Of a stretch of 64,000 nucleotides of DNA, positions 50,716-59,036 are shown piece after piece. Source of the DNA: Atlantibacter sp032062175 (lineage in GTDB: Bacteria; Pseudomonadota; Gammaproteobacteria; Enterobacterales; Enterobacteriaceae); contig NZ_DAMBQK010000004.1 in the NCBI RefSeq assembly GCF_032062175.1, positions 186,001 to 250,000 on the forward strand, in the 5' to 3' direction. The notes under the pieces were generated by a model, which worked only from the letters and a program-made list of their open reading frames with translations, had not been told where the DNA came from and ran no database searches. Numbering within the stretch: position 1 is the stretch's first letter; each line of letters opens with the position of its first letter. The translations under genes were made by a program, and so were the position numbers.

Positions 50716-50934
50716 TCAACGTTCAATAATTTGAGAAACTTCATTACGGTTAATCTGCATCTCATTGCCCTGGATATCGCGATAGCTAACCAGCCCGGTA
50801 TCGTTATCCACCTGCGGCTTACCTTCCGTCAGGATCATCCGGCCATCTTTGGTCGCCATGACGTAATCGCTGCTACACCCTGATACGGCGAATGCCAAAC
50901 CGACAGCAGAAATTGCTACAGCCCATTTCTTCAT
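50716..50934 (-). CDS. ygdR: YgdR, small lipoprotein (DUF903)
   Basis: 72 aa. The signal peptide with lipobox VSGC makes C20 the lipidated residue (mature start CSSDYVMATKDGRMI). The rest is one small beta-rich DUF903 domain, as in the paralogues YgdI and YgdR. It should be anchored in the outer membrane because positions +2 and +3 are Ser-Ser. The function is unknown. It is monocistronic, between tas and mutH as in E. coli. Confidence 0.93.
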   Translation of the reverse strand: MKKWAVAISAVGLAFAVSGCSSDYVMATKDGRMILTEGKPQVDNDTGLVSYRDIQGNEMQINRNEVSQIIER

Positions 50935-51104
50935 TGTTATGCGCCTCGTATTAATTGGTGTGATGTCCCCTTAGTAATAGCGAGAAAAAGTGGAGGAAAA
51001 CAGCAGGTAAGTCTTAAAAAATGCAACCAAAGTTGATGCCTGGTAACAGATGTACATAAGCAGGTAGGATGGCGTGGCGCAAAAAACCTGTTCTGGCGGG
51101 CGCA

Positions 51105-51794
51105 TTACAGCAAAAAATGGCGCGCGAGCAGCGCAGCGGTGAAATTTTTCTTCAGATAAAAACCGCGCGGCAGCGTCAGAATCGATTCGCCATTAACGCC
51201 AATTGCCTCAGTCAGTGCTTTGCTGTTCGCCGCCTTCGGACGAAGCTGCAACACTTCACCCTGTCGCGCAGTAATGCGCTCCACCTGGCCCAGCACAATC
51301 AAATCCATTAATTCTTCCCAGTCGAGGCGGAGTTGCTCTTCTTCCTCCGGCGAAGGACTCCACAACAGCGGAGAGCCGACGCGCCGCTCTGCCAGCGGCA
51401 GGCTGCGTTCCCCTTCTACCGGGACCCACAGTACGCGTTTCAGCTTATGGCGCACGTGGCTGGTTTCCCATACTACCCCGCTGTTGCCGGTCAACGGCGC
51501 TACGCAGACGAAGGTGGTTTCCAGCGGACGGCCATAGCGATCGATGGGAATCGTTTTCAGTTCGACCCCCATCGCCGCGAAGTCCTGCTCGGGTTTACTG
51601 CCCGCCGTTGCGCCAAGCCAGCGTTCCAGCAACACACCGATCCAACCTTTATCGCGACGTAAATCCTTAGGAACAGGAATACCCGCTAACGCCGCCAGTT
51701 CGCCCAGGGTATATCCCGCCAGCGATTGCGCCTGGGCCAATAACTGGCTTTCATTGTCCGGTGGGCCTGACAAAGGGCGAAGCGGAGCCATCAT
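51105..51794 (-). CDS. mutH: MutH, mismatch-repair endonuclease
   Basis: 229 aa, the E. coli length. The D-x6-E-x-K nuclease centre is present (D71, E78 and K80 in EQDFAAMGVELK), numbers one higher than in E. coli because of the double Met start; either ATG is possible (AGGA before them). MutH nicks the unmethylated strand of hemimethylated GATC sites when activated by MutS-MutL. A DARS2-type element lies between mutH and rppH, as in E. coli. Confidence 0.95.
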   Translation of the reverse strand: MMAPLRPLSGPPDNESQLLAQAQSLAGYTLGELAALAGIPVPKDLRRDKGWIGVLLERWLGATAGSKPEQDFAAMGVELKTIPIDRYGRPLETTFVCVAPLTGNSGVVWETSHVRHKLKRVLWVPVEGERSLPLAERRVGSPLLWSPSPEEEEQLRLDWEELMDLIVLGQVERITARQGEVLQLRPKAANSKALTEAIGVNGESILTLPRGFYLKKNFTAALLARHFLL

Positions 51795-51939
51795 AAAGTT
51801 TCCTTTGGTTAAAAAACGTACTGCAACGGGGCGGCTTATACACAGCGAATAAAACTTTCAGCGCAGCGATATTAACCCAATGATTTTAAAGATGATATAA
51901 GCTCCTGGCTTGCCTGAAAATTGCTGCGCAAACCGGGTT

Positions 51940-52320
51940 TTCCAAATTAGGTCACTGACAATGAACAGGATCTTACACCATGTTATCCACAGAAAAATGG
52001 GATAACTGGTAAAACTACTGAATACTGGTTCGATTTACAGCCTTGACGTGCGAGCAATATCGACTTTTTGAACAATTAACGCTTAAGTTAGGGGCACAAA
52101 CTGTGGATAAAAACGACGTTGTTCGATCTTTAGACATAACAAGGATCAACCATGTGACGCAGATCACGCAATAAGTGATATCCACCTTTTATTTCACTTT
52201 AACTCAATGATATTTGTAAAAATAACTGACAAGGTGCCAACAGGGGATAAAAGGTTATTCGGAGTTTTCCCTGGGAAATCACATACTTCTTCACAGCGAT
52301 ATCCACAGAAAAAGTGAATA
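51940..52320. other. DARS2-type DnaA-reactivating sequence
   Basis: In E. coli DARS2 lies between mutH and rppH (ygdP) and regenerates ATP-DnaA. The same gap here holds perfect DnaA boxes TTATCCACA at 51983-51991 (rightward) and, as TGTGGATAA, at 52102-52110 (leftward). One-mismatch boxes lie at 52287-52295 (TTCTTCACA) and 52299-52307 (ATATCCACA). Weaker ones occur near 51997, 52178 and 52242. The core arrangement and the IHF and Fis sites could not be assigned by eye, so the limits are approximate. Confidence 0.78.
52153..52168. promoter_or_regulatory. CRP site within the DARS2-type region
   Basis: TGTGACGCAGATCACG matches TGTGA-N6-TCACA with one mismatch. It lies between DnaA boxes and more than 300 bp before rppH. 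Confidence 0.6.
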
Positions 52321-52475
52321 AAATTCCCTGAATTAGGTGCTGCCTGTTTATAACCTCGACTTTTTTTGTGAGTTATTCAGTTGTTATACCTTTGTGGCTT
52401 GTCAGGATAGTGGTTTACCGTTTTTCAGTAGTGTGAAACAATCGATGATATTTTGTTTTTTATCGAGGTAGTCCG

Positions 52476-53006
52476 GTGATCGATGATGATGGCTACCGCC
52501 CAAATGTTGGTATCGTAATTTGTAATCGTCAGGGTCAGGTCATGTGGGCGAGGCGCTTTGGCCAACACTCCTGGCAATTTCCGCAGGGGGGCATTAACCC
52601 CGGCGAATCGGCAGAGCAGGCCATGTACCGTGAACTTTTCGAAGAGGTCGGATTACAGCGAAAAGACGTCAGGATCCTCGCTACAACCCGAAACTGGTTG
52701 CGTTATAAATTACCGAAACGTTTGGTGCGTTGGGACACAAAGCCGGTTTGTATCGGCCAGAAGCAAAAATGGTTTCTCCTGCAATTGATAAGCAACGATT
52801 CCGATATCAATATGCAGACCAGCAGTACGCCTGAGTTTGATGGGTGGCGCTGGGTTAGTTATTGGTATCCGGTGCGTCAGGTAGTCTCCTTTAAGCGCGA
52901 TGTGTATCGTCGAGTCATGAAAGAGTTTGCCAGCGTAGTTATGGCATTGCAGGAAGCAGCGCCAGTGCGTCATCACGCGCCTACCTATCGACGAAAAAGA
53001 GGTTAA
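52476..53006 (+). CDS. rppH: RppH, RNA pyrophosphohydrolase
   Basis: 176 aa with a GTG start, as in E. coli; the protein start MIDDDGYRPNVGIVICN is the same. The Nudix box spans residues 38-60 (G-x5-E-x7-RELFEEVGL), with the metal-binding glutamates E53, E56 and E57. RppH removes pyrophosphate from the 5' end of mRNA and so triggers RNase E decay. It is followed 11 bp later by ptsP and is co-transcribed with it. Confidence 0.97.
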   Translation: MIDDDGYRPNVGIVICNRQGQVMWARRFGQHSWQFPQGGINPGESAEQAMYRELFEEVGLQRKDVRILATTRNWLRYKLPKRLVRWDTKPVCIGQKQKWFLLQLISNDSDINMQTSSTPEFDGWRWVSYWYPVRQVVSFKRDVYRRVMKEFASVVMALQEAAPVRHHAPTYRRKRG

Positions 53007-53017
53007 GCCACACGCCT

Positions 53018-55264
53018 ATGCTGACCCAGTTGCGAGAAATAGTTGAAAAGGTAGCCAGCGCGCCGCGATTGAATGAAGCGCTGAATATCCTGGTGAATGA
53101 CGTTTGCCTGGCGATGGACACCGAAGTGTGTTCCGTCTACCTGGCGGATAACGATCGTCGCTGCTACTACCTGATGGCAACTCGGGGGCTTAAGAAGCCG
53201 CGTGGCCGCACGGTCACGCTGGCTTTTGATGAGGGCATCGTCGGCCTTGTCGGGCGGCTTGCCGAGCCGATTAACCTTGCCGACGCGCAAAAACATCCCA
53301 GCTTTAAATACGTTCCTGCCGTAAAGGAAGAGCGCTTTCGCGCGTTTCTCGGCGTACCGATTATTCAGCGTCGCCAGTTGCTTGGCGTACTGGTGGTTCA
53401 ACAGCGTGAGCTACGCCAGTATGACGAGAGCGAGGAATCATTCCTGGTTACGCTCGCCACCCAAATGGCGGCTATTCTTTCCCAGACTCAATTAACCGCG
53501 CTGTTTGGCCAGTATCGCCAGACTCGAATCCGTGCGCTTGCCGCCGCTCCCGGCGTTGCCGTAGCGCCAGGCTGGATGGATTCCACCGTTCCCTTAATTG
53601 AGCAAGTTTCTGAAGCCTCTACGCTGGATCCAGGCCAGGAGCGCGAACGCCTGACTTTCGCGCTTGAAGAAGCCTCGGGCGAATTCCGGCGTTACAGCAA
53701 ACGCTTTGCCGCCAGTGCGCAAAAAGAGACGGCGGCAATTTTCGATCTCTACTCGCATTTGCTTTCCGATCCACGATTGCGTCGTGAACTGTTTGAGGAA
53801 GTCACCAAAGGCTCGGTGGCGGAGTGGGCAGTTAAAAAAGTCATTGAAAAATTTGCCGAGCAGTTTGCCGCGTTAAGCGATAACTACCTGAAAGAGCGCG
53901 CGGGGGACCTACGTGCGCTGGGGCAGCGGCTGCTGTTTCACCTCGACGATACCATCCAGGGGCCGAACACCTGGCCGGAACGCTTTATTCTGGTGGCGGA
54001 TGAACTCTCCGCCGCTACGCTTGCGGAACTTCCCCAGGATCGTTTAGCGGGCGTGGTGGTGCGCGACGGCGCGGCGAACTCCCATGCCGCCATTATGGTA
54101 CGCGCGCTGGGCATCCCTACCGTGATGGGTGCAGATATCCAGCCTGCCGTACTGCATGCCCGTATGCTGGTGGTGGATGGCTATCGCGGCGAGCTATTAG
54201 TCGATCCTGAACCGGTGTTGTTGCAGGAATACCAGCGGCTGGTCAGCGAAGAGAATGAACTCAGCCGCCTGGCGGAAGACGACGTTGACCAACCCGCCGC
54301 CCTGAAAAGCGGTGAGCGCGTCAAGGTGATGCTGAACGCCGGATTAAGCCCGGAGCACGAAGAAAAACTGGGTAGCCGTATCGATGGCATCGGGCTTTAT
54401 CGCACCGAAATTCCCTTTATGCTGCAAAGCGGCTTCCCTTCCGAGGAAGAGCAGGTCGCGCAGTATCAGGGCATGTTGCAAATGTTCAACGACAAGCCGG
54501 TCACGCTGCGTACGCTGGATATCGGCGCAGATAAACAACTGCCTTATATGCCCATTAGTGAAGAGAACCCCTGCCTGGGCTGGCGCGGTATCCGTATTAC
54601 CCTCGACCAGCCGGAAATCTTCCTGGTGCAGGTGAGGGCGATGCTGCGCGCCAATGCCGCCACCGGGAATCTCAATATCCTGTTGCCGATGGTCACCAGC
54701 ATTGATGAAGTGGATGAAGCGCGCCGCCTGATTGAGCGCGCAGGCCGCGAAGTGGAAGAAATGTTGGGCTATACCATTCCCCGTCCGCGCCTTGGCGTAA
54801 TGGTGGAAGTGCCGTCCATGGTCTTTATGCTGCCGCATTTAACCAACCGCATCGATTTTATTTCCGTCGGCACTAACGACCTGACGCAATACCTGCTGGC
54901 GGTGGATCGCAACAACACCCGTGTCGCTAACCTCTACGACAGCCTGCACCCCGCCATGCTGCGGGCGCTGAGCATGATTGCTACCGAAGCGCAGCGTTAT
55001 TGCATCGATCTCTGCCTGTGCGGTGAAATGGCAGGCGATCCGATGTGCGTGGCGCTGCTGGTCGGCTTAGGCTTCCGCCATCTTTCTATGAACGGCCGCT
55101 CGGTGGCGCGGGTAAAATACCTGCTGCGCCATATTACTCAGGAAGAGGCGCAAACCCTCGCCAAACGCAGCCTTGATGCACAGCTGGCGACGGAAGTGCG
55201 CCATCAGGTTGCGGCATTTATGGAGCGCCGGGGCATGGGCGGCCTGATACGCGGTGGGTTGTAA
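53018..55264 (+). CDS. ptsP: PtsP, enzyme I of the nitrogen PTS
   Basis: 748 aa, the E. coli length. An N-terminal GAF domain (about 1-160) is followed by a linker, the phosphohistidine domain with H356 in RDGAANSHAAIM, and the PEP-binding TIM barrel with DIGADKQLPYM, VGTNDLTQY and LCGEMAGDP (active-site cysteine). It passes phosphate from PEP to NPr (PtsO) and on to PtsN, a system that controls potassium and nitrogen responses. The GAF domain senses nitrogen compounds such as glutamine in relatives. Confidence 0.97.
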   Translation: MLTQLREIVEKVASAPRLNEALNILVNDVCLAMDTEVCSVYLADNDRRCYYLMATRGLKKPRGRTVTLAFDEGIVGLVGRLAEPINLADAQKHPSFKYVPAVKEERFRAFLGVPIIQRRQLLGVLVVQQRELRQYDESEESFLVTLATQMAAILSQTQLTALFGQYRQTRIRALAAAPGVAVAPGWMDSTVPLIEQVSEASTLDPGQERERLTFALEEASGEFRRYSKRFAASAQKETAAIFDLYSHLLSDPRLRRELFEEVTKGSVAEWAVKKVIEKFAEQFAALSDNYLKERAGDLRALGQRLLFHLDDTIQGPNTWPERFILVADELSAATLAELPQDRLAGVVVRDGAANSHAAIMVRALGIPTVMGADIQPAVLHARMLVVDGYRGELLVDPEPVLLQEYQRLVSEENELSRLAEDDVDQPAALKSGERVKVMLNAGLSPEHEEKLGSRIDGIGLYRTEIPFMLQSGFPSEEEQVAQYQGMLQMFNDKPVTLRTLDIGADKQLPYMPISEENPCLGWRGIRITLDQPEIFLVQVRAMLRANAATGNLNILLPMVTSIDEVDEARRLIERAGREVEEMLGYTIPRPRLGVMVEVPSMVFMLPHLTNRIDFISVGTNDLTQYLLAVDRNNTRVANLYDSLHPAMLRALSMIATEAQRYCIDLCLCGEMAGDPMCVALLVGLGFRHLSMNGRSVARVKYLLRHITQEEAQTLAKRSLDAQLATEVRHQVAAFMERRGMGGLIRGGL

Positions 55265-55408
55265 TACCGCTTCTTACATATCTTTTACATCAACCCAACG
55301 GCAAGCCGCCCGGCGTTTATGCTATGCTTCGCTGCTTTGGGAGCGCCCCTTACCGGGTGCATCATTGAGCCCGCATCCTGAATTTAGCGGCATTAACAAC
55401 GAGTTATG

Positions 55409-56290
55409 ATGACTATGAACAGTGGCTATCTGCATTTTCCCGATATCGATCCGGTAATCTTTTCCGTAGGGCCGCTCTCCCTCCACTGGTACGGCATGAT
55501 GTACCTGGTAGGATTTGTGTTTGCCATGTGGCTGGCTATTCGCCGGGCTAACCGTCCCGGTAGCGGCTGGACCAAAAACGAAGTCGAAAACCTGTTATAC
55601 GCGGGTTTTCTTGGGGTGTTCCTCGGCGGCCGTATCGGCTATGTGCTGTTCTACAATATGCCGCTGTTTCTCGATAACCCACTGTATTTGTTTAAAGTCT
55701 GGGATGGCGGAATGTCCTTCCACGGCGGACTTATCGGTGTTATCTGCGTAATGATTTGGTTTGCGCGCCGCACCAAACGCACATTCTTCCAGGTGGCCGA
55801 TTTTATTGCACCGCTGATCCCGTTTGGCCTGGGTGCAGGCCGTTTAGGCAACTTTATCAACGGTGAACTGTGGGGCCGCGTCGATCCGAGCTTCCCGTAC
55901 GCCATGCTGTTCCCTGGCTCACGCGGCGAAGATGTTGCGCTGCTCGCCACCCACCCGGAATGGCAGTCTCTTTTCAATACCTACGGCGTTCTGCCGCGTC
56001 ACCCTTCTCAGCTTTATGAAATGGTGCTGGAAGGTATCGTGCTGTTTATCATCCTTAATGTGTTTATTCGCAAACCGCGTCCGATGGGGGCTGTCTCCGG
56101 CCTGTTCCTTATCGGCTATGGCGCGTTTCGTATTATCGTCGAATTTTTCCGTCAGCCAGATGCGCAGTTCACCGGCGCCTGGGTGCAGTACATCAGTATG
56201 GGCCAGATCCTTTCCATCCCGATGATCGTCGCCGGCATTGCGATGATGGTTTGGGCATATCGCCGCCGCCCGCAGCAACAGGTATCGTAA
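55409..56290 (+). CDS. lgt: Lgt, phosphatidylglycerol:prolipoprotein diacylglyceryl transferase
   Basis: 293 aa from the ATG at 55409; the ATG three bases earlier is too near the GAG ribosome site and a third at 55415 is also possible. Seven membrane helices, the essential histidine in GGMSFHGGLIG, and the Lgt signature GRLGNFINGELWGR are present. It attaches diacylglycerol to the lipobox cysteine of prolipoproteins such as YgeR and YgdR of this window. thyA follows after 6 bp, the conserved lgt-thyA pair. Confidence 0.96.
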   Translation: MTMNSGYLHFPDIDPVIFSVGPLSLHWYGMMYLVGFVFAMWLAIRRANRPGSGWTKNEVENLLYAGFLGVFLGGRIGYVLFYNMPLFLDNPLYLFKVWDGGMSFHGGLIGVICVMIWFARRTKRTFFQVADFIAPLIPFGLGAGRLGNFINGELWGRVDPSFPYAMLFPGSRGEDVALLATHPEWQSLFNTYGVLPRHPSQLYEMVLEGIVLFIILNVFIRKPRPMGAVSGLFLIGYGAFRIIVEFFRQPDAQFTGAWVQYISMGQILSIPMIVAGIAMMVWAYRRRPQQQVS

Positions 56291-56296
56291 CGAACC

Positions 56297-57091
56297 ATGA
56301 AACAATATCTTGAATTGATGAAAAAAGTCCTCGATGAGGGCGCTCAAAAAAACGATCGCACCGGAACGGGCACGCTGTCCATTTTCGGGCACCAGATGCG
56401 TTTTAACCTCCAGGAAGGATTCCCGCTGGTGACAACCAAGCGTTGCCATCTGCGCTCCATCATTCATGAACTGCTGTGGTTCTTAAAAGGCGATACCAAC
56501 GTTGCGTATCTGCATGAGCATAACGTCTCCATTTGGGATGAATGGGCTGATGAGAACGGTAACCTGGGCCCGGTATACGGCAAGCAGTGGCGCGCCTGGC
56601 CTACGCCGGATGGCCGTCATATTGACCAAATCACCACGGTAATGAACCAGCTGAAAAACGACCCGGATTCACGGCGCATTATTGTCTCCGCCTGGAACGT
56701 CGGGGAACTGGATAAAATGGCGCTGGCGCCTTGTCACGCGTTCTTCCAGTTCTATGTGGCGGAGGGTAAGCTTTCTTGCCAGCTTTATCAGCGTTCATGC
56801 GATGTGTTCCTCGGTTTGCCGTTTAATATCGCCAGCTATGCCTTGCTGGTGCATATGGTCGCGCAGCAGTGCGATCTGGAAGTGGGCGATTTCGTCTGGA
56901 CCGGTGGCGACACGCACCTGTACAGCAACCACCTCGAACAAACGCATCTGCAATTAACGCGTGAACCGCGCGCGCTGCCCAAACTGGTGATCAAACGTAA
57001 GCCTGATTCGCTGTTTGATTACCGGTTCGAGGATTTCGAAATCGAAGGTTACGATCCGCATCCTGGCATCAAAGCGCCCGTCGCGATTTAA
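56297..57091 (+). CDS. thyA: ThyA, thymidylate synthase
   Basis: 264 aa, the E. coli length. Catalytic C146 (APCHAFFQF), R21 region (DRTGTGT), RSCD with the phosphate-binding arginine, and the final HPGIKAPVAI are intact. It methylates dUMP to dTMP using methylenetetrahydrofolate. It is translated in tandem with lgt and followed by a strong terminator. Confidence 0.98.
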   Translation: MKQYLELMKKVLDEGAQKNDRTGTGTLSIFGHQMRFNLQEGFPLVTTKRCHLRSIIHELLWFLKGDTNVAYLHEHNVSIWDEWADENGNLGPVYGKQWRAWPTPDGRHIDQITTVMNQLKNDPDSRRIIVSAWNVGELDKMALAPCHAFFQFYVAEGKLSCQLYQRSCDVFLGLPFNIASYALLVHMVAQQCDLEVGDFVWTGGDTHLYSNHLEQTHLQLTREPRALPKLVIKRKPDSLFDYRFEDFEIEGYDPHPGIKAPVAI

Positions 57092-57105
57092 CCGCACTCT
57101 GTCAT

Positions 57106-57134
57106 AACCGACGCGTAATGCGTCGGTTTTTTTT
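57106..57134 (+). terminator. Terminator of lgt-thyA
   Basis: AACCGACGC/GCGTCGGTT, a 9-bp stem with a GTAAT loop, followed by T8. Confidence 0.93.
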
Positions 57135-57272
57135 GCCTTAAAAATCATCTCTGCGCGACAGCTTCCCGATTCTCTGCAACGCACTGCAACGTGGTCTAAA
57201 TCCTTTCGGTATTTCTCGTAATGACGCTTTTTGGCGCTCATCGGTGCGCATTTTTTATGGCACTGTGGCGCC

Positions 57273-57743
57273 ATGAAAATACGCACTCATGGATTTACGC
57301 TGATGGAAATGATGGTGGTGATGGTTATCGTCACTGCGCTGGCTGGCGCGGGCATTTACAGCTGGCGCGACTGGAAGCAGCAGCAACAGTTGCGTGAGGC
57401 TGCGCTTCAGGTGAGGGATTTCCTTACTCGCCTGCGGGAAGATGCTAACTGGCATAACCGTGACCATCTGTTATGGATCGGTAACGGGGAGCGGGGCTGG
57501 TGCATGGGCAGCAAGACAGAGGATCAGGCAACCTGTGAGCCGCACTCGCAATGGCATATTGCTACGCCATTTTCCGACGTCCAGGTGACGGAAATCACAC
57601 CGGGTTTAGGTTTTTTCGGCCTGCGCAATACTGCCTGGCCAAGGCATATCCGGCTACGTAACGACAGCGGCGAATGGAAAATCATCGTATCCGCCTGGGG
57701 CCGTATCCGCGCCTGCAATATCACAAGGGGAGCGGCATGTTAG
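57273..57743 (+). CDS. ppdA: PpdA, GspH-like minor pseudopilin
   Basis: 156 aa from the ATG at 57273, the E. coli length; an upstream start at 57231 would place the prepilin motif too deep. The class III signal reads MKIRTHGFTLMEMMVVMVIV, with cleavage after G7 and glutamate at +5 (E11) before a hydrophobic helix. It is the first of four minor pilin genes linked by overlaps; they assist assembly of the PpdD (type IV-like) pilus in enterobacteria. Cleavage and N-methylation are by a prepilin peptidase encoded elsewhere. Confidence 0.93.
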   Translation: MKIRTHGFTLMEMMVVMVIVTALAGAGIYSWRDWKQQQQLREAALQVRDFLTRLREDANWHNRDHLLWIGNGERGWCMGSKTEDQATCEPHSQWHIATPFSDVQVTEITPGLGFFGLRNTAWPRHIRLRNDSGEWKIIVSAWGRIRACNITRGAAC

Positions 57744-58297
57744 CCCCGCGCGGTTTTTCGCTGATTGAGGTGTTAATGGCGATGTCGTTAAGCAGCATAC
57801 TGATGATAGGGACGATGCGTTTGTTACCGTCACTTCAGCGCGCGGTACTGCAACAGTCCCGGTTAAATTTGATGCGCGAAGATTTATGGCAGCTGGCGTT
57901 TAGCATCGGTAAGCAGGCGCAGCGGGCAGGATATTGTCACGGCGAATGCACCGGTAAAGGAATGGAAATACGTGACGACGGCCATTGTTTGATTGTGCAA
58001 TGGGACGCTAATCACAATGGGAAATGGGACGGCGCGACAACCTCTGAGCCTGAGCAGACTGGCTATCGTTTGCGGGATAAAAGCCTCGAAATCCAGCGCG
58101 GTGCGACGCAGTGCGCCGGAAAAGGCTGGGAACGTTTGACGGACCCCGGGCAGTTTAAGATTGATAATTTTGCCGTGGCGCAAATCGCCAGAGCAGGGCG
58201 AAACCCGTTAATCACAATTTCAATTTCAGCGGCAATGACGCAGGACCCGACCCGCAGCCTGAACGTGGTCCAGCAGATCGTCGGGTATAACCAGTGA
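57737..58297 (+). CDS. ppdB: PpdB, GspJ-like minor pseudopilin
   Basis: 186 aa from the ATG at 57737, which overlaps the ppdA stop by 7 bp after GGGGAG. The prepilin signal MLAPRGFSLIEVLMAMSL has glycine at -1 and glutamate at +5. Cysteine pairs later in the protein (CHGECTGKG) suggest a disulfide. Coupled translation with ppdA and ygdB is indicated by the overlaps. Confidence 0.92.
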   Translation: MLAPRGFSLIEVLMAMSLSSILMIGTMRLLPSLQRAVLQQSRLNLMREDLWQLAFSIGKQAQRAGYCHGECTGKGMEIRDDGHCLIVQWDANHNGKWDGATTSEPEQTGYRLRDKSLEIQRGATQCAGKGWERLTDPGQFKIDNFAVAQIARAGRNPLITISISAAMTQDPTRSLNVVQQIVGYNQ

Positions 58298-58710
58298 ACC
58301 GGCAGAAGGGGTTTTCGTCCATCGGCATGGTGATGATGCTTTTGATATTAGGCAGCGTGTTATTGCACGGCCTCGACCAGCATTTACGCGCCCAGACGCC
58401 CTTGTTGATCAATGAACGCGATGCCATTCACGCATTTAACGCGGCGATTTCTGCCCAGGCGTGGGGAACGACGGTAAACTGGCAGCCAGGCAGCAAATGG
58501 CAATGCCAGACGATGCCAGCTTCAGGCTGGCGGGCGTGTCTTAAAGCAGGATTAAAAAGCGATGTGCTATTGGCAGCCCAGGGGGTAAACGATAACCAGC
58601 CGATCACTTTGTGGCGCTGGGGCAAGCAGGGCGCAACCATCACTTTTTCTGCAAATGGATGGATCGATAGTTGTCCATTAAGTGAGGCAACCCTATGCCA
58701 GCTTCCCTGA
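58294..58710 (+). CDS. ygdB: YgdB, GspK-like minor pseudopilin component
   Basis: 138 aa with a GTG start overlapping the ppdB stop (GTGA). The start MNRQKGFSSIGMVMMLLILG has the pilin hydrophobic helix but Gly at +5 in place of Glu, as is usual for GspK-type proteins, which cap the pseudopilus tip. Its length matches E. coli YgdB (135). The end overlaps ppdC by 16 bp. Confidence 0.9.
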   Translation: MNRQKGFSSIGMVMMLLILGSVLLHGLDQHLRAQTPLLINERDAIHAFNAAISAQAWGTTVNWQPGSKWQCQTMPASGWRACLKAGLKSDVLLAAQGVNDNQPITLWRWGKQGATITFSANGWIDSCPLSEATLCQLP

Positions 58711-59015
58711 CAATACGCAAAGATACAGGATTTAGCCTGACGGAAGTGCTGGTAGCGCTGGTGCTCTTTGGCGTGGTGATCTCATCTTTAATGGGATACC
58801 ACCGGGGTTTATCGCTAAGTTTCCAGTCGTTATGGCAATATCGGGAACTGTGGCGAATCGCCGCCCAGCAGGTTGAACTTCAGGCTTTGCCGCCACCACC
58901 CGGCTGGACGGTTACGCGGGGGCAGACATCCCTTGCTGGATGTGTCAGCATTTCGGTTATTGTTACCAGCCCCGCGGGCAGGCGAGGTGAATTATCCCGT
59001 TTGCAATGCCCGTAA
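58695..59015 (+). CDS. ppdC: PpdC, GspI-like minor pseudopilin
   Basis: 106 aa (E. coli 107). The prepilin signal runs TIRKDTGFSLTEVLVALVLFG, with Gly at -1 and Glu at +5. It overlaps ygdB and precedes recC by 21 bp, so recC may be read through from the pilin genes. A single cysteine pair (C82, C105) may form a disulfide. Confidence 0.9.
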   Translation: MPASLTIRKDTGFSLTEVLVALVLFGVVISSLMGYHRGLSLSFQSLWQYRELWRIAAQQVELQALPPPPGWTVTRGQTSLAGCVSISVIVTSPAGRRGELSRLQCP

Positions 59016-59036
59016 ATTATTTGATGAGGAGTTTAC

